64,000 bases of DNA from Corynebacterium lizhenjunii (GTDB lineage Bacteria; Actinomycetota; Actinomycetes; Mycobacteriales; Mycobacteriaceae): the NCBI RefSeq assembly GCF_011038655.2, contig NZ_CP064954.1, forward strand, positions 1,116,001 through 1,180,000. Direction: 5' to 3'. Under the pieces are notes generated by a model. That model ran no database searches. It saw only the letters and a list, made by a program, of their open reading frames with translations, and had not been told where the DNA came from. Below, in pieces: positions 7,988 through 17,010 of the stretch; within the stretch, counting starts at the first letter, position 1, and each line of letters begins with the position of its first letter. The position numbers and the translations under genes were made by a program.

Positions 7988-9052
7988 ATGACCACCAAGA
8001 CCCGCGTGGCCGTTTTGTATGGCGGCCGTAGTACCGAGCACTCTGTTTCTTGCGTTTCTGCAGGCGCCATCATGGACCACCTGGACGCTGACAAGTACGA
8101 GATTGTGCCTATCGGGATCACGCGGGAAGGGGCGTGGACGCCGGGCACCCGTGACGGCTTGGCCATTGTGGACGGGCAACTGCCGCAGGTACGCATGGGG
8201 GATGAGCTCACGCTCTCGCTTAACCCCGCCACCCGCGGGCAGATCCACAACGTCACCACGGGCCAAGTGCACGCCACGGTGGACGTGGTCTTTCCCGTGT
8301 TGCATGGGTTGTTTGGGGAAGACGGCACGGTCCAAGGCCTGTTAGAGCTTGCCGATGTCCCCTATGTCGGCCCCGGCGTCCTGGCTTCCGCGGCGAGCAT
8401 GGATAAGGAGTTCACTAAGAAACTCATGGTGGCCGAGGGCCTGCCGGTGACCCCCGAAGTCATTTTGCGCGGCGGCCGCACCGAACTGACTGAGGCGCAA
8501 CGCCACGAGCTGGGCCTGCCCGTCTTTGTCAAGCCTGCCCGTGGAGGGTCTTCCATCGGTATTTCTAAGGTCTCCGACTGGGCAGACTTCCAGGCGGCAG
8601 TGGAGTTGGCTTATGCCAATGACTCTAAGGTCATCGTGGAAGCTGAAGTCGTGGGCCAGGAAGTCGAAATCGGTGTGCTGCAATATCCCGATGGCTCTTT
8701 GTTTGTCTCCGTGCCCGCGCTGCTTAATGGTACCGCTGACTCGGAGGAGGGCTTTTATGGCTTCGAGACCAAGTACCTCGATGATGTCGTTACGGCCTCC
8801 ATTCCCGCGCCGTTGGAGCCTGCCATTGTGGAGCAGCTCAAGTCCATGGCACTGACTGCTTTCCAGGCTTGCGACTGCAAAGGCCTTAGCCGTGTGGATT
8901 TCTTCATTACCGAAGAGGGCCCGGTGCTCAACGAGATCAACACCATGCCGGGTTTTACCCCAATCTCGATGTACCCCCAAGTCTTCGCCGCTTCCGGCGT
9001 GAGCTACGAGGAGCTGCTGGACACACTCGTCTCCACAGCTTTGTCCGGCTAG
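7988..9052 (+). CDS. ddl: D-alanine--D-alanine ligase
   Basis: ATP-grasp ligase that makes the D-Ala-D-Ala dipeptide for peptidoglycan. Start at the ATG at 7988 (MTTKTRVAVLYGGRSTEHSVS), preceded by TAAGGTGG; an upstream TTG would add two residues. Characteristic blocks are FPVLHGLFGEDGTVQGLLE, MDKEFTKKLM, FVKPARGGSSIGISKV and the metal/ATP site RVDFF followed by NEINTMPGFTPISMYP. At 354 residues it is standard length. The segment LLELADVPYVGPG is encoded by a slightly diverged copy of the dispersed motif (8346-8359), though ELADxPYVG is also a natural Ddl sequence. Confidence 0.96.
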   Translation: MTTKTRVAVLYGGRSTEHSVSCVSAGAIMDHLDADKYEIVPIGITREGAWTPGTRDGLAIVDGQLPQVRMGDELTLSLNPATRGQIHNVTTGQVHATVDVVFPVLHGLFGEDGTVQGLLELADVPYVGPGVLASAASMDKEFTKKLMVAEGLPVTPEVILRGGRTELTEAQRHELGLPVFVKPARGGSSIGISKVSDWADFQAAVELAYANDSKVIVEAEVVGQEVEIGVLQYPDGSLFVSVPALLNGTADSEEGFYGFETKYLDDVVTASIPAPLEPAIVEQLKSMALTAFQACDCKGLSRVDFFITEEGPVLNEINTMPGFTPISMYPQVFAASGVSYEELLDTLVSTALSG

Positions 9053-9067
9053 CAGCGATGCCTGCCT

Positions 9068-9081
9068 AGCTTGCCGATGCC
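9068..9081 (-). repeat. Dispersed motif copy (exact)
   Basis: AGCTTGCCGATGCC 16 bp after the ddl stop codon, within the 244-bp ddl/HNH spacer. I see no gene in that spacer. Confidence 0.85.
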
Positions 9082-9296
9082 CCTTTTCTCCCGCACCAGC
9101 CGCCCGCTCCGCCGCCTGCTCCGTCCCGGAACGCTCGCACCTTTTGCCCCTTCCGCGCGCTTTTGTGGTCGCGGTTGGGGCTGTGTGCTTTCCGATGCCG
9201 CCAGCTTCCTGCCGCCCGCCGGTGCCTGCCATCTGGCAAGAAGCAGCATTCCTTCCGGCTGGTCCGCTTGCTGGCCTCTAGCTGGTCTGCTGGCGG

Positions 9297-10448
9297 CTAG
9301 CTTTCCGGTGGCGGTGTTGCCTGGTGATGGGCTTCCGGTGGTGGTGTTGCCTGGTGGTGGGCTTGCGGTGGGGAGGTGGTGGGTGTGGCTGATGGCGGTG
9401 TGGGCGCGGGCCGGGTTTGTATTGGTGGGGCGCCACCGGGTGCTTGCCACCCAACCCCGGTACCCATGCGCACCATCCGACCCCGGGTTATCGGGATGCC
9501 ATCTGGTGGGTGGTCCTCGTTGGCACCGTTATGGTGCGGACACAATGGGGTCAGGTTTGACATGTTGGTCTGGCCACCCTGGTTCCAGGGGTGGATGTGG
9601 TGGATCTGGCACTTATCAAACGGCAAGTGGCAGCCTATCCAGGAGCATTCTGCTCCTTCGGCGAGTAGCAATAAGCGTTGCTTAGAGTTAGCGGTACGCG
9701 AATAGCGGTATAAGTCCAACGGACCATGCTCGCGCGATAGCGCTGCGATAAACCCATAGTCCAGGCACAACCGCTCCAACAAGTCCTTGCCGGTGAGGAT
9801 GGCGCCGTTGGAGGCGCGGACGCGGATATCGGCATCGGTGGGATAGCGGCCGGGGTTGTGCATCCGGTCGACGAACTCACAAATCTGGTCGATATAGATG
9901 GGGATGATTGGGATGTAGCGTTGTTTGCCAGCGCCCCCGCCCCTGAAGGCGGCAAGGAAGCTTTCTACTTGATCTTGAGGATCAACTACGGCGTGGACGT
10001 CCATGATGTCGACAGACTTGCCTGTGGCTTTCAGCGTGGCTAGCCCATTAGCGTGGTGGGTGAGTTTCACGCCTTCTTTAACCTCACGTGGCTTGGCTAG
10101 TTTCTTCAGCTGCTCTCGCGCGACTGCTTCAATCTCAGCTGCTGGCGTTTTGCAGAGTTTGACGCGTAGTTTCCATTTGCCGAGTTTGTCACTAACCCGC
10201 TTGGTTTTGGACTCGATGAAGTCTAAGGCTTCAGCGGAATGGCCTTGGGTGCGGGCGGCGGTTAGGGCTTTGTATTGCAAGCCGGTAAACGAGGTCTCGC
10301 CGTAGTAGGTGTTATACAGCGTGACGTACTTGCGTGCGACAAGTGGGCATAGCCCGTTTGCGGTGAGGTCTTCGGCGCTGTGGCCGGCGAATCCGGCTAG
10401 GGCGTCGATGACGGGGCCTTGGCCCGCAAGTAGTGTCTCGAAGTTCAT
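9297..10448 (-). CDS. HNH endonuclease-domain protein
   Basis: A 383-residue protein starting at the ATG at 10448, just after CGGAGG. The N-terminal 230 residues are an uncharacterised, mostly helical region of the type that precedes HNH domains in actinobacterial DUF222-like proteins. The HNH zinc-binding module lies near residues 270-315: CSWIGC, then CQIHHIHPW and NLTPLCPHHN. The C-terminal tail is low complexity with a decapeptide PPPEAHHQAT-type repeat encoded by a GC-rich tandem sequence (about 9300-9380). Such genes are often multicopy in Corynebacterium and vary between strains. It interrupts the ddl/DUF3515/thiL neighbourhood, so it may be an insertion. Substrate and role are unknown. 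Confidence 0.8.
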   Translation of the reverse strand: MNFETLLAGQGPVIDALAGFAGHSAEDLTANGLCPLVARKYVTLYNTYYGETSFTGLQYKALTAARTQGHSAEALDFIESKTKRVSDKLGKWKLRVKLCKTPAAEIEAVAREQLKKLAKPREVKEGVKLTHHANGLATLKATGKSVDIMDVHAVVDPQDQVESFLAAFRGGGAGKQRYIPIIPIYIDQICEFVDRMHNPGRYPTDADIRVRASNGAILTGKDLLERLCLDYGFIAALSREHGPLDLYRYSRTANSKQRLLLLAEGAECSWIGCHLPFDKCQIHHIHPWNQGGQTNMSNLTPLCPHHNGANEDHPPDGIPITRGRMVRMGTGVGWQAPGGAPPIQTRPAPTPPSATPTTSPPQAHHQATPPPEAHHQATPPPES

Positions 10449-10728
10449 GCCTCCGAGAGTAAGCACTGTTGTGTGGTGTTCGCAAGGGTTATCGGAAAAT
10501 TGTCCACTCGAGTGTGCAATGAGGGTAAACTTTGGAAGGATTTACCGATGGTAATGGGGGCACCCACACGGGGGTGGCGCAACCCAGGCGGGGTAGGCCG
10601 ATCGCGGCACCCAAGCGGGATTGCGGTCAGGATGTCGGCGCCAGGTTGGGGCAAAGGCGGGCCGGGTGCGGGCGACAGACGCGGGGCATCGGCAGCCTTG
10701 GGCGGGCGCGGTGAGGCATCGGGGGACC
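10449..10728. other. Spacer upstream of the HNH gene
   Basis: No convincing gene is seen. The first 100 bp should hold the HNH promoter. The rest is GC-rich and carries two partial motif-like words (GGGGCATCGGCAG at 10683 and GAGGCATCGG at 10713), after which the 16-bp array begins. Confidence 0.5.
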
Positions 10729-10808
10729 AAGGCTTTGGGAGGCTAGGGCTTTGGGAGGCTAGGGCTTCGGGAGGCAAGGGCTTTGGGAGGCTAGGGCATC
10801 GGCAAGCT
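10729..10808. repeat. 16-bp tandem array ending in a dispersed motif copy
   Basis: Five consecutive 16-bp units start at 10729, 10745, 10761, 10777 and 10793. Units 1-4 are AGGGCTTTGGGAGGCT or close variants. Unit 5, AGGGCATCGGCAAGCT, is an exact copy of the dispersed motif (core 10795-10808). The two sequences share 12 of 16 positions. Confidence 0.85.
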
Positions 10809-11715
10809 AGGCATCGGCGGGAGTGTGTGCGGCGATGGCACGGCCAAGCTCGACTAAAGCCTCGGCGGCGGTGTCCTGAGGCACGGACAGCGCGATGTCG
10901 GTGCTGCGGCCCAGGGCGAACCAGGTGGAGGCGGTGGTACCGCGGGCCAGGGTGGTGTCTTCAAACCAGGGGATGTCATTGACCTGCTGCAATTGCTTGC
11001 CAGCGGCATAGCCCGGAGGGGAGGCCACCCCGCAGCGCAGGACAATCGCTTCGCGCCCGGGGGCCGTCCACACGGTGGTGTGTTCGGTGACGGGGCTGAT
11101 GCTGGCGTCTTGCTGGTAGTCGCCGAGGCTGCGCGGTAGGGCACCATCCAGGGCGGAGCACTCGCTGGCATTTGTAGCGGCCTTAAGCTGGGACAACGGG
11201 GCGGGGTGGCGCGGCTGGTCTTGCTGGGCTAGCTCCGAAAGTGCCTCCAGGCCAGTAGGGCGCTGGTCGTCGAAGGTGGTGACCGCCACGGCGGGTGCGC
11301 GGTCGGTGGTATACCACGTGGTCAGAGTGGACTGTGGGGTCATGTCGCGGACTTGGAGCCAGCTGGTGCCGTCGATGTCAGTGGGTTGGGCGTAGTTGGT
11401 GTATTGGAAGGGCATGTCCACACCACAGCGGAGGGTGACGGCCTGGGTGGAGTCGGTGGCCCACGCGGCGGCCCCCGGTGGGGCGGGCTCGGCTACCTCG
11501 GCGCGGGGGTGGCCCATAAAACGCGACGGGAGGGATGCGATGAGCTGTGCGCATTCGGGGGAGTCGGCCAGTGGAGAATCCACGGGCGACATGGCCACGG
11601 GCTCTTTGGCGTAGGTTTCATAAAAGTACTTTGCCCCGAAGATAACGCCCAACACCATGACTATGGATAGCGTAAGGGAGATGAAGATGGCGGTGCGGTT
11701 AAAGTGGGGGGTCAT
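10807..11715 (-). CDS. DUF3515 membrane-anchored protein
   Basis: Start chosen at the ATG at 11715 (MTPHFNRTAIFISL), which leaves 28 bp to the divergent thiL start. A single N-terminal membrane helix (about residues 8-28) is followed by an extracytoplasmic region of about 270 residues. That region contains two related units, each with a Cys pair (PECAQLI with TLRCGVDMP; SECSALD with VLRCGVASPPGY). The LRCGV signature and this location beside ddl and thiL match DUF3515 proteins of Mycobacterium and Corynebacterium. The doubled unit is longer than the single-domain form I expect. Function is unknown; an envelope role is inferred. Confidence 0.8.
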   Translation of the reverse strand: MTPHFNRTAIFISLTLSIVMVLGVIFGAKYFYETYAKEPVAMSPVDSPLADSPECAQLIASLPSRFMGHPRAEVAEPAPPGAAAWATDSTQAVTLRCGVDMPFQYTNYAQPTDIDGTSWLQVRDMTPQSTLTTWYTTDRAPAVAVTTFDDQRPTGLEALSELAQQDQPRHPAPLSQLKAATNASECSALDGALPRSLGDYQQDASISPVTEHTTVWTAPGREAIVLRCGVASPPGYAAGKQLQQVNDIPWFEDTTLARGTTASTWFALGRSTDIALSVPQDTAAEALVELGRAIAAHTPADA

Positions 11716-11743
11716 AGCCAACCATGTTAGTGAAAGGCCCCGC

Positions 11744-12754
11744 GTGAATCGCACTCCGGTAGAACCCGCCCGTAACCGCCACCCGGCGCCACATCTTCCG
11801 GCTGCGCCCACGCTAGGCCAGGTGGGGGAGGTCGCGACTATTTCTGTTATCCGGGAGGTCGCGCCCAGCGACGTTAATGGTGATGATGCCGCCGTGTTGA
11901 CCTCCAGCGCGCCGTATCACCGCACGGTTGCAAGTACCGACTCGCTGGTGGAGGGCCGGCACTTTCGCCTGGACTGGTCCACGGCCTATGAGGTGGGATA
12001 TAAGGCGGTGGTGCAAAACTTCGCGGACATTGAGGCCATGGGGGCCCGGCCGCGGGCTTGTTTGCTGTCGCTGTGTGCTCCGGCGCAGACCCCGGTGGAC
12101 ACGGTGCGTTCATTGGCGCAGGGCTTGGCGGCGGCGTGCGGGCACTATTCGGCGGAGCTGGTGGGCGGGGATGTCACCCGGGCAAGCGAGCTGGTGGTCA
12201 CGGTCACGGCTTTGGGCGAATTGGGTGGGGCGTGGCCGGCGCTGACATTGAGCAGGGCGCGCCCGGGTCAGTATGTGCTGGCCCACGGGCGCATTGGGCA
12301 TTCTGGCGCGGGGCTGGCGCTGCTGGAGCGTTTTGGCCGGAGTTTGCCCCCGCAGTATGCGGACCTGCAGCCGCTTATTGATGCCCACTGCGCCCCTTGG
12401 ATCAAGCCCGGCCGTGGGGTGATTGCCCGCGCCGCTGGGGCGACTGCCATGACGGATAATTCCGACGGCCTGGTGGTGGATGTTGGTGCGATCGCGCGCG
12501 CTTCCCGCGTGGGCATTGAGCTAGAGGCGGCGGCGCTGAGCCCGGGGCCGCTGTTGGTGCGTGCAGGGAGGGTGCTGGGTCTTGATCCCTGGTCGTGGGT
12601 ACTCAGCGGCGGGGAGGATCACACTCTTGTGGCCACGGCTGACCATGCCAATGTTAGTGACTTCCGCATTATCGGCCGGGTGGTGCGCACACCCGGGGTG
12701 CGCGTTGATGGCGCCGCCCCGGCTTATACCGGAGGGTGGAATAGCTTTGGATAG
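11744..12754 (+). CDS. thiL: Thiamine-monophosphate kinase
   Basis: ThiL phosphorylates thiamine monophosphate to the active cofactor thiamine diphosphate. Start taken as the GTG at 11744 (VNRTPVEPARN) after GAAAGG; upstream codons overlap the divergent gene. Family blocks seen: DVNGDDAAV, STDSLVEGRHF, GYKAVVQNFADIEAMGA, LVGGDVTR, TAMTDNSDGL and LSGGEDHTLVAT. Length of 336 residues is normal. The 3' end overlaps ung by 8 bp, so the two are translationally coupled. Confidence 0.93.
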   Translation: MNRTPVEPARNRHPAPHLPAAPTLGQVGEVATISVIREVAPSDVNGDDAAVLTSSAPYHRTVASTDSLVEGRHFRLDWSTAYEVGYKAVVQNFADIEAMGARPRACLLSLCAPAQTPVDTVRSLAQGLAAACGHYSAELVGGDVTRASELVVTVTALGELGGAWPALTLSRARPGQYVLAHGRIGHSGAGLALLERFGRSLPPQYADLQPLIDAHCAPWIKPGRGVIARAAGATAMTDNSDGLVVDVGAIARASRVGIELEAAALSPGPLLVRAGRVLGLDPWSWVLSGGEDHTLVATADHANVSDFRIIGRVVRTPGVRVDGAAPAYTGGWNSFG

Positions 12755-13394
12755 TTACTTCTTTGATACCGTCCATCCCTCGTGGTTGCCGGTGTTGCAG
12801 CCGGTCTATGAGCGGGTGTGGCCGCAGATTTCCCAGGCCATTGGCTGTGACTTTTTGCCGCCAGCGCCGGATCTGTTCCGCGCCTTTGCGCAACCGCAGC
12901 AGGACGTGCGGGTCCTTATTGTGGGCCAAGATCCGTACCCCACGCCGGGGCATGCGATGGGCCTGGCGTTTTCTACCCGCCCGGGGGTGGCGCCGCCGCG
13001 GTCTTTGCGCAATATCTATACGGAGCTGGCCAGCGATGTGGGGGTGAGCGGCCGCGAGGATGGGGATGTGAGCGCCTGGTCGCGTCAGGGGGTGTTGCTG
13101 CTTAATCGGGTGCTCAGCGTGGCCCCGCACGCGGCGGGTTCGCACGTGCGGGCAGGTTGGCAGGAGCTTTCCGATGCCGCCATTGCCTCCCTCAACCGCC
13201 CGCCCCTGGTGGGTATTTTGTGGGGCAAGCAGGCTCAACAGGTTGCGCCTTTGTTGGACCGGGTGCCCATTATTGCTAGCGCGCACCCTTCGCCGTTGTC
13301 TGCCCGGAGAGGTTTCTTTGGCTCCCGGCCGTTTTCTACTGCTAATGCCTATTTGGTAGACCAAGGGGCACACCCGGTGGATTGGCGCTTGTAA
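12747..13394 (+). CDS. ung: Uracil-DNA glycosylase
   Basis: Family-1 UDG that removes uracil from DNA. The catalytic motif GQDPYPTPGHAMGLAFS (Asp in the water-activating position) and the DNA-intercalation motif HPSPLSARRGFFGS are intact. GILWGKQAQ is also typical. I place the start at the TTG at 12747 (LDSYFFDTVHPSW), 10 bp after GGAGGG, giving 215 residues; longer versions would only add thiL out-of-frame sequence. It overlaps the thiL stop. Confidence 0.92.
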   Translation: MDSYFFDTVHPSWLPVLQPVYERVWPQISQAIGCDFLPPAPDLFRAFAQPQQDVRVLIVGQDPYPTPGHAMGLAFSTRPGVAPPRSLRNIYTELASDVGVSGREDGDVSAWSRQGVLLLNRVLSVAPHAAGSHVRAGWQELSDAAIASLNRPPLVGILWGKQAQQVAPLLDRVPIIASAHPSPLSARRGFFGSRPFSTANAYLVDQGAHPVDWRL

Positions 13395-13405
13395 GATGTA
13401 TGCCT

Positions 13406-14878
13406 ATGACTTCTGCTAATCCTTCGGCACCGGGCCCGGCGCGGGCTTATCCGCGCGAGCTTAGTGCCCAGGGGCTGCATAATTGGGCGCTGCGCTGTGT
13501 GCGGGAGCTTTCTGCGCGTCGCGCGGAGATTAATGCCTTGAATGTTTTCCCGGTTCCGGATGCAGATACCGGCTCCAACATGGCCCACACCATGGAGGCC
13601 GCCTTGGCGCAGGCGGATAAGGGCGGGGATGTCGCGGAGGCTCTAGCGGTTGGTTCTGTGCGCGGTGCGCGGGGGAACTCAGGCATGGTCCTGTCCCAGG
13701 TTTTGCGTGGGGTGGCGGATTCGACGACTGATTCGCGGGTTGATGCCGCGGTGCTGGCAGATTCGCTGTCTTTGGCGGTGGATTTGGTGGACCGTGCGTT
13801 GGCACAGCCGGTGGAGGGCACCATTATTACGGTGTTGCGTGCGGCGGCGGCGGAGGCCGAGAACTCCCGGGACCAGGAGCTGTATCCTATGACGCAGCGG
13901 GTGGTTGCTGCTGCGCGGCAGGCTTTGGCGGATACCCCTAGCCAGCTGGCGGTTCTGCGGGAGGCTGGGGTGGTTGACGCCGGTGGGGCCGGTCTGGTGG
14001 TGGTGCTTGAGTCCTTGCAGGCGGAGCTGGAGGGCGCGCAGATGGCTGCAGAGCCCGTGGCGGCAGAGGATTCCCGCCCCGAGTTTGAGGTGATGTTCTT
14101 TTTTGAGGGCGATCTGGAGGTGCTGGAACAGCAGTTGGCGGATTTGGGCAATAGCCTGGTCTTGGCCCGTGAGCATTCCGGTGCGGCCGCGGTCCACATT
14201 CACTCTGCCCGCGCGGGGGAGGTCATCGAGGCTGCTTTTGCTGCCGGGGCTGTCAGCCAGTTGCGCATTGAGGTTCTGCCGCCGGTGTGTGCCGCGTCTT
14301 CTGCTGCCCCGTCTGAGCTTGCCGATGCCCCCGCCCCGTCTGCTGTGCCAGAAGCCGCGGACGCCGCGGGCGTTGCCGCTCCAGAAGCCGCGTCTAGCCC
14401 GCGCCGTCGCGTGTGGGTCGCGGCTCCGGAAGGGCCGGTGGCCCAGCTTTTTGCGCAGGTAGGCGCGGAGGTAGTGGAGCCCGGAGTAGCGCCGACGCAG
14501 GCGCAGCCGGGGGATATTTTCCTGCCTAATGGTACGGACACGCCCGCAGGACAGGCGACGGTGGTGCCCACGCAGTCCATTGTTGCCGGGGTGGCGGCGC
14601 TGAGTGTCTATGACCCACAGGCGGAGGATGCCGCCGCGGCGATGGCCGATGCCGCTGCAAGCATGCGCGTGCGCCAATTGGGTCTCAGTGGGGCTACGGC
14701 GCAGGAGCTTTTGGGGCAGGTCCTCGATGTGGTGCGCGAATTGCTGGCCGCGGGTGGCGAGCAGGTCACTGTGCTGTCGCCGCGGGAACTGGACCAGGAC
14801 TACCTGGCACAAGAGTTGGGGGTTGAGGTCATGGTCATCGTGGCGCCGGGCGTGGGCGTAGAGGTAGGAGTCGAGTAA
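13406..14878 (+). CDS. DAK2/DegV-type kinase, FakA-like
   Basis: A 490-residue protein of the YloV/FakA family. The N-terminal DhaL/DAK2 domain carries the Mg-ATP motif NVFPVPDADTGSNM and then GARGNSGMVLSQVLRG and DAGGAGLVVVLE. The middle domain contains EVMFFFEGD, and the C-terminal domain reads FLPNGTDT near position 370 and TVVPTQSIVAGVAAL. FakA phosphorylates fatty acids held by FakB/DegV proteins in Firmicutes; the actinobacterial homologue by recG is untested. A non-conserved linker after residue 300, rich in Ala, Pro and Ser, carries an exact motif copy encoding ELADAP. The start is uncertain between ATGs at 13400 and 13406. Confidence 0.82.
   Translation: MTSANPSAPGPARAYPRELSAQGLHNWALRCVRELSARRAEINALNVFPVPDADTGSNMAHTMEAALAQADKGGDVAEALAVGSVRGARGNSGMVLSQVLRGVADSTTDSRVDAAVLADSLSLAVDLVDRALAQPVEGTIITVLRAAAAEAENSRDQELYPMTQRVVAAARQALADTPSQLAVLREAGVVDAGGAGLVVVLESLQAELEGAQMAAEPVAAEDSRPEFEVMFFFEGDLEVLEQQLADLGNSLVLAREHSGAAAVHIHSARAGEVIEAAFAAGAVSQLRIEVLPPVCAASSAAPSELADAPAPSAVPEAADAAGVAAPEAASSPRRRVWVAAPEGPVAQLFAQVGAEVVEPGVAPTQAQPGDIFLPNGTDTPAGQATVVPTQSIVAGVAALSVYDPQAEDAAAAMADAAASMRVRQLGLSGATAQELLGQVLDVVRELLAAGGEQVTVLSPRELDQDYLAQELGVEVMVIVAPGVGVEVGVE
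14316..14329 (-). repeat. Dispersed motif copy (exact)
   Basis: AGCTTGCCGATGCC inside the Ala/Pro-rich linker of the FakA-like kinase, encoding ELADAP. Confidence 0.85.
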
Positions 14879-14882
14879 AAAC

Positions 14883-16961
14883 ATGCTGGGCTGGCAGGAC
14901 AACCGCGCTTTAGGTGACGTGCTGCCCCAAGGCGCCGCGAAGTTGCTCCAGCAGGAGTTTGGTTACACCACTTGTGGGCAGCTGCTGGAGCATTATCCGC
15001 GCCGTTATACTCGCGCGGGCCAAGACATTGGGCTAGCTGGGGCGATCGAGGGGGATTTTGTCACCTTAGTTGGCGAGGTGTTAAGGCTTAGCCAGGGCAC
15101 TACCCGCCGGGGCCTGCACCTGGTTACCATCACCATTACCGGTGGGGTAAAGGCTACCTTCTTTGGCCAACAGTGGGTGGGCAAGGTCCTTAAAGAGGGT
15201 ATGCGGATTCTCCTGGCCGGGACGCTGTCCTCCTTTAACGGGGATCCGGTGCTAACGCAGCCCAAGTTTGTCCTGTTGGGCTCCAGTGCGAGGAAGATGA
15301 AGGGAACCAAGGAGCTGCGCCTACTGAGCCAATTTGGGGATATTGAACAACTGCTGGAGTCTGCGCACTGGATACCGGTGTACCCGGCCACCCACAAGGC
15401 CAGTTCGTGGTTTTTGATGGGGGCTATCCATTATCTTTTGGAGCGCACAGCCCCGATTGCTGAGCCCTTGGATTACGAGCTGCCCTTGAGCTTCGACGCG
15501 GCGGTGCGGCAAGTCCACGAACCCCCGGAGCAGGGGCCCTACCTGGCGGTGCATCGGCTCAAATACAATGAGGCCCTCACAGTGGGGTTGGTGATGGCGC
15601 TGCGCAAGCAACAGATAGCCAGCCAGCAGGCGCCTGCCCTGCCGGTGCGCGACGATGGCTACCGTGCGCAGCTGCTAGAGGGGCTGCCCTTCGCGTTGAC
15701 TACCGGCCAGCAACAGGTGGTGGCCGAAATCGTCCAGGACTTAGAACAGTCCGTACCCATGCAGCGCTTGTTGCAGGGGGAAGTCGGCTCCGGTAAAACT
15801 CTGGTGGCCTCCGTGGCCATGGTGCAAGCGGTGGACGCCGGCAAGCAGGCAGCGCTACTGGCTCCCACCGAGGTCTTGGCCGCGCAGCATGCACGCTCCT
15901 TGGCCCAGGGCCTGCCAGAAGGCGTGCGCGTGGTGTTGCTCAGCGGCTCGCTGCGCGTGGCCCAGAAGCGGCAGGCGCTGCTCGACATTGTCAGTGGGGA
16001 AGCCGACATTGTGGTGGGCACCCACGCCATGATCCAGGACAGTGTCGAATTTTACGACTTGGGCTTGGTCGTCGTGGATGAGCAGCACCGTTTTGGCGTG
16101 GAGCAGCGCGATAGTCTGCGGGCCAAGACGCGGCAAGGCACGCAGCCGCACACATTGGTGATGACGGCAACGCCCATCCCCCGCACCATTGCGATGACGG
16201 TCTTTGGTGATTTGGCGGTATCAACGTTGGCTGAACTGCCCGGAGGCCGTAAGCCGATTTCTTCCCACGTAGTCCCGGGTGAGCTTGTGCATTGGGTGGA
16301 TCGCTGTTGGCAGCTGGTGCGCGAACACGTTGCGGCGGGGCATCAGGCGTACGTGGTGTGCCCGCGCATTGAGGGCGAGGGTGGAGTACTAGAAACAGCT
16401 GCCGCATTGGAATCTGGCCCACTGGCTGGGTTGCGCATAGCGGTATTACACGGGCGATTAGAGAATAAAGATGACATCATGGCCCGGTTTGCCGCAGGAA
16501 AGATCGATGTTTTGGTATCCACCACAGTCATTGAGGTCGGCGTCGACGTTGCCAATGTCACCGTGATGGTTATTTGGGAGTCTGAGAGATTTGGCGCCTC
16601 CCAGCTCCATCAGCTGCGCGGCCGCGTGGGCCGCGGTGGACACGCCTCCGTGTGTCTGTTCCACACCACCGCGACCCCCGGCAGCCCTAGTGAACAACGG
16701 GTGCAGGCCATTGCGCAGACCACGTCCGGTTTTGAACTAGCCGAAATAGATCTGCGCCACCGCCGGGAGGGCGACGTTTTGGGCATCCTCCAATCGGGCA
16801 CTAAGCGCACCCTGCAACTGCTCAACTTGGGCACAGATTATGAGACCATTGCCCGCGCCCGCCGCGATGCCGAGCGCATAGTGGCCCGCGATAAGGCCCT
16901 GGCCCACCGCTTGGCAGCAGAGCTTTCTGCAGACAAGCGCTCCTATTTGGAGAAGAATTAG
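14883..16961 (+). CDS. recG: ATP-dependent DNA helicase RecG
   Basis: RecG drives reversal of stalled replication forks and branch migration. The N-terminal wedge/OB-fold part (GDFVTLVGEVLRLSQG) is followed by a superfamily-2 helicase core. This has Walker A LLQGEVGSGKT, the DEQH box VVVDEQHRFGVEQR, motif III MTATPIPRT, and motifs V-VI VSTTVIEVGVDVAN and HQLRGRVGRGG. The ending SGFELAEIDLRHRREGDVLG is typical. Length of 692 residues is normal. It starts 4 bp after the preceding stop. Confidence 0.96.
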   Translation: MLGWQDNRALGDVLPQGAAKLLQQEFGYTTCGQLLEHYPRRYTRAGQDIGLAGAIEGDFVTLVGEVLRLSQGTTRRGLHLVTITITGGVKATFFGQQWVGKVLKEGMRILLAGTLSSFNGDPVLTQPKFVLLGSSARKMKGTKELRLLSQFGDIEQLLESAHWIPVYPATHKASSWFLMGAIHYLLERTAPIAEPLDYELPLSFDAAVRQVHEPPEQGPYLAVHRLKYNEALTVGLVMALRKQQIASQQAPALPVRDDGYRAQLLEGLPFALTTGQQQVVAEIVQDLEQSVPMQRLLQGEVGSGKTLVASVAMVQAVDAGKQAALLAPTEVLAAQHARSLAQGLPEGVRVVLLSGSLRVAQKRQALLDIVSGEADIVVGTHAMIQDSVEFYDLGLVVVDEQHRFGVEQRDSLRAKTRQGTQPHTLVMTATPIPRTIAMTVFGDLAVSTLAELPGGRKPISSHVVPGELVHWVDRCWQLVREHVAAGHQAYVVCPRIEGEGGVLETAAALESGPLAGLRIAVLHGRLENKDDIMARFAAGKIDVLVSTTVIEVGVDVANVTVMVIWESERFGASQLHQLRGRVGRGGHASVCLFHTTATPGSPSEQRVQAIAQTTSGFELAEIDLRHRREGDVLGILQSGTKRTLQLLNLGTDYETIARARRDAERIVARDKALAHRLAAELSADKRSYLEKN

Positions 16962-17010
16962 AAACCACCAGCGTGCGGCGGCCAAAATTGCGCGGTGTAG
17001 AGTGTGAGCC

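Noticed and set aside
9181..9215. GCTTTCCGATGCCGCC as another motif copy
   Set aside because: Two or more mismatches in the core; such words are common in GC-rich coding sequence, so only copies with at most two changes were listed as near-copies.
10729..10808. Possible CRISPR-like array
   Set aside because: Units are contiguous with no unique spacers and no cas genes are in the window.
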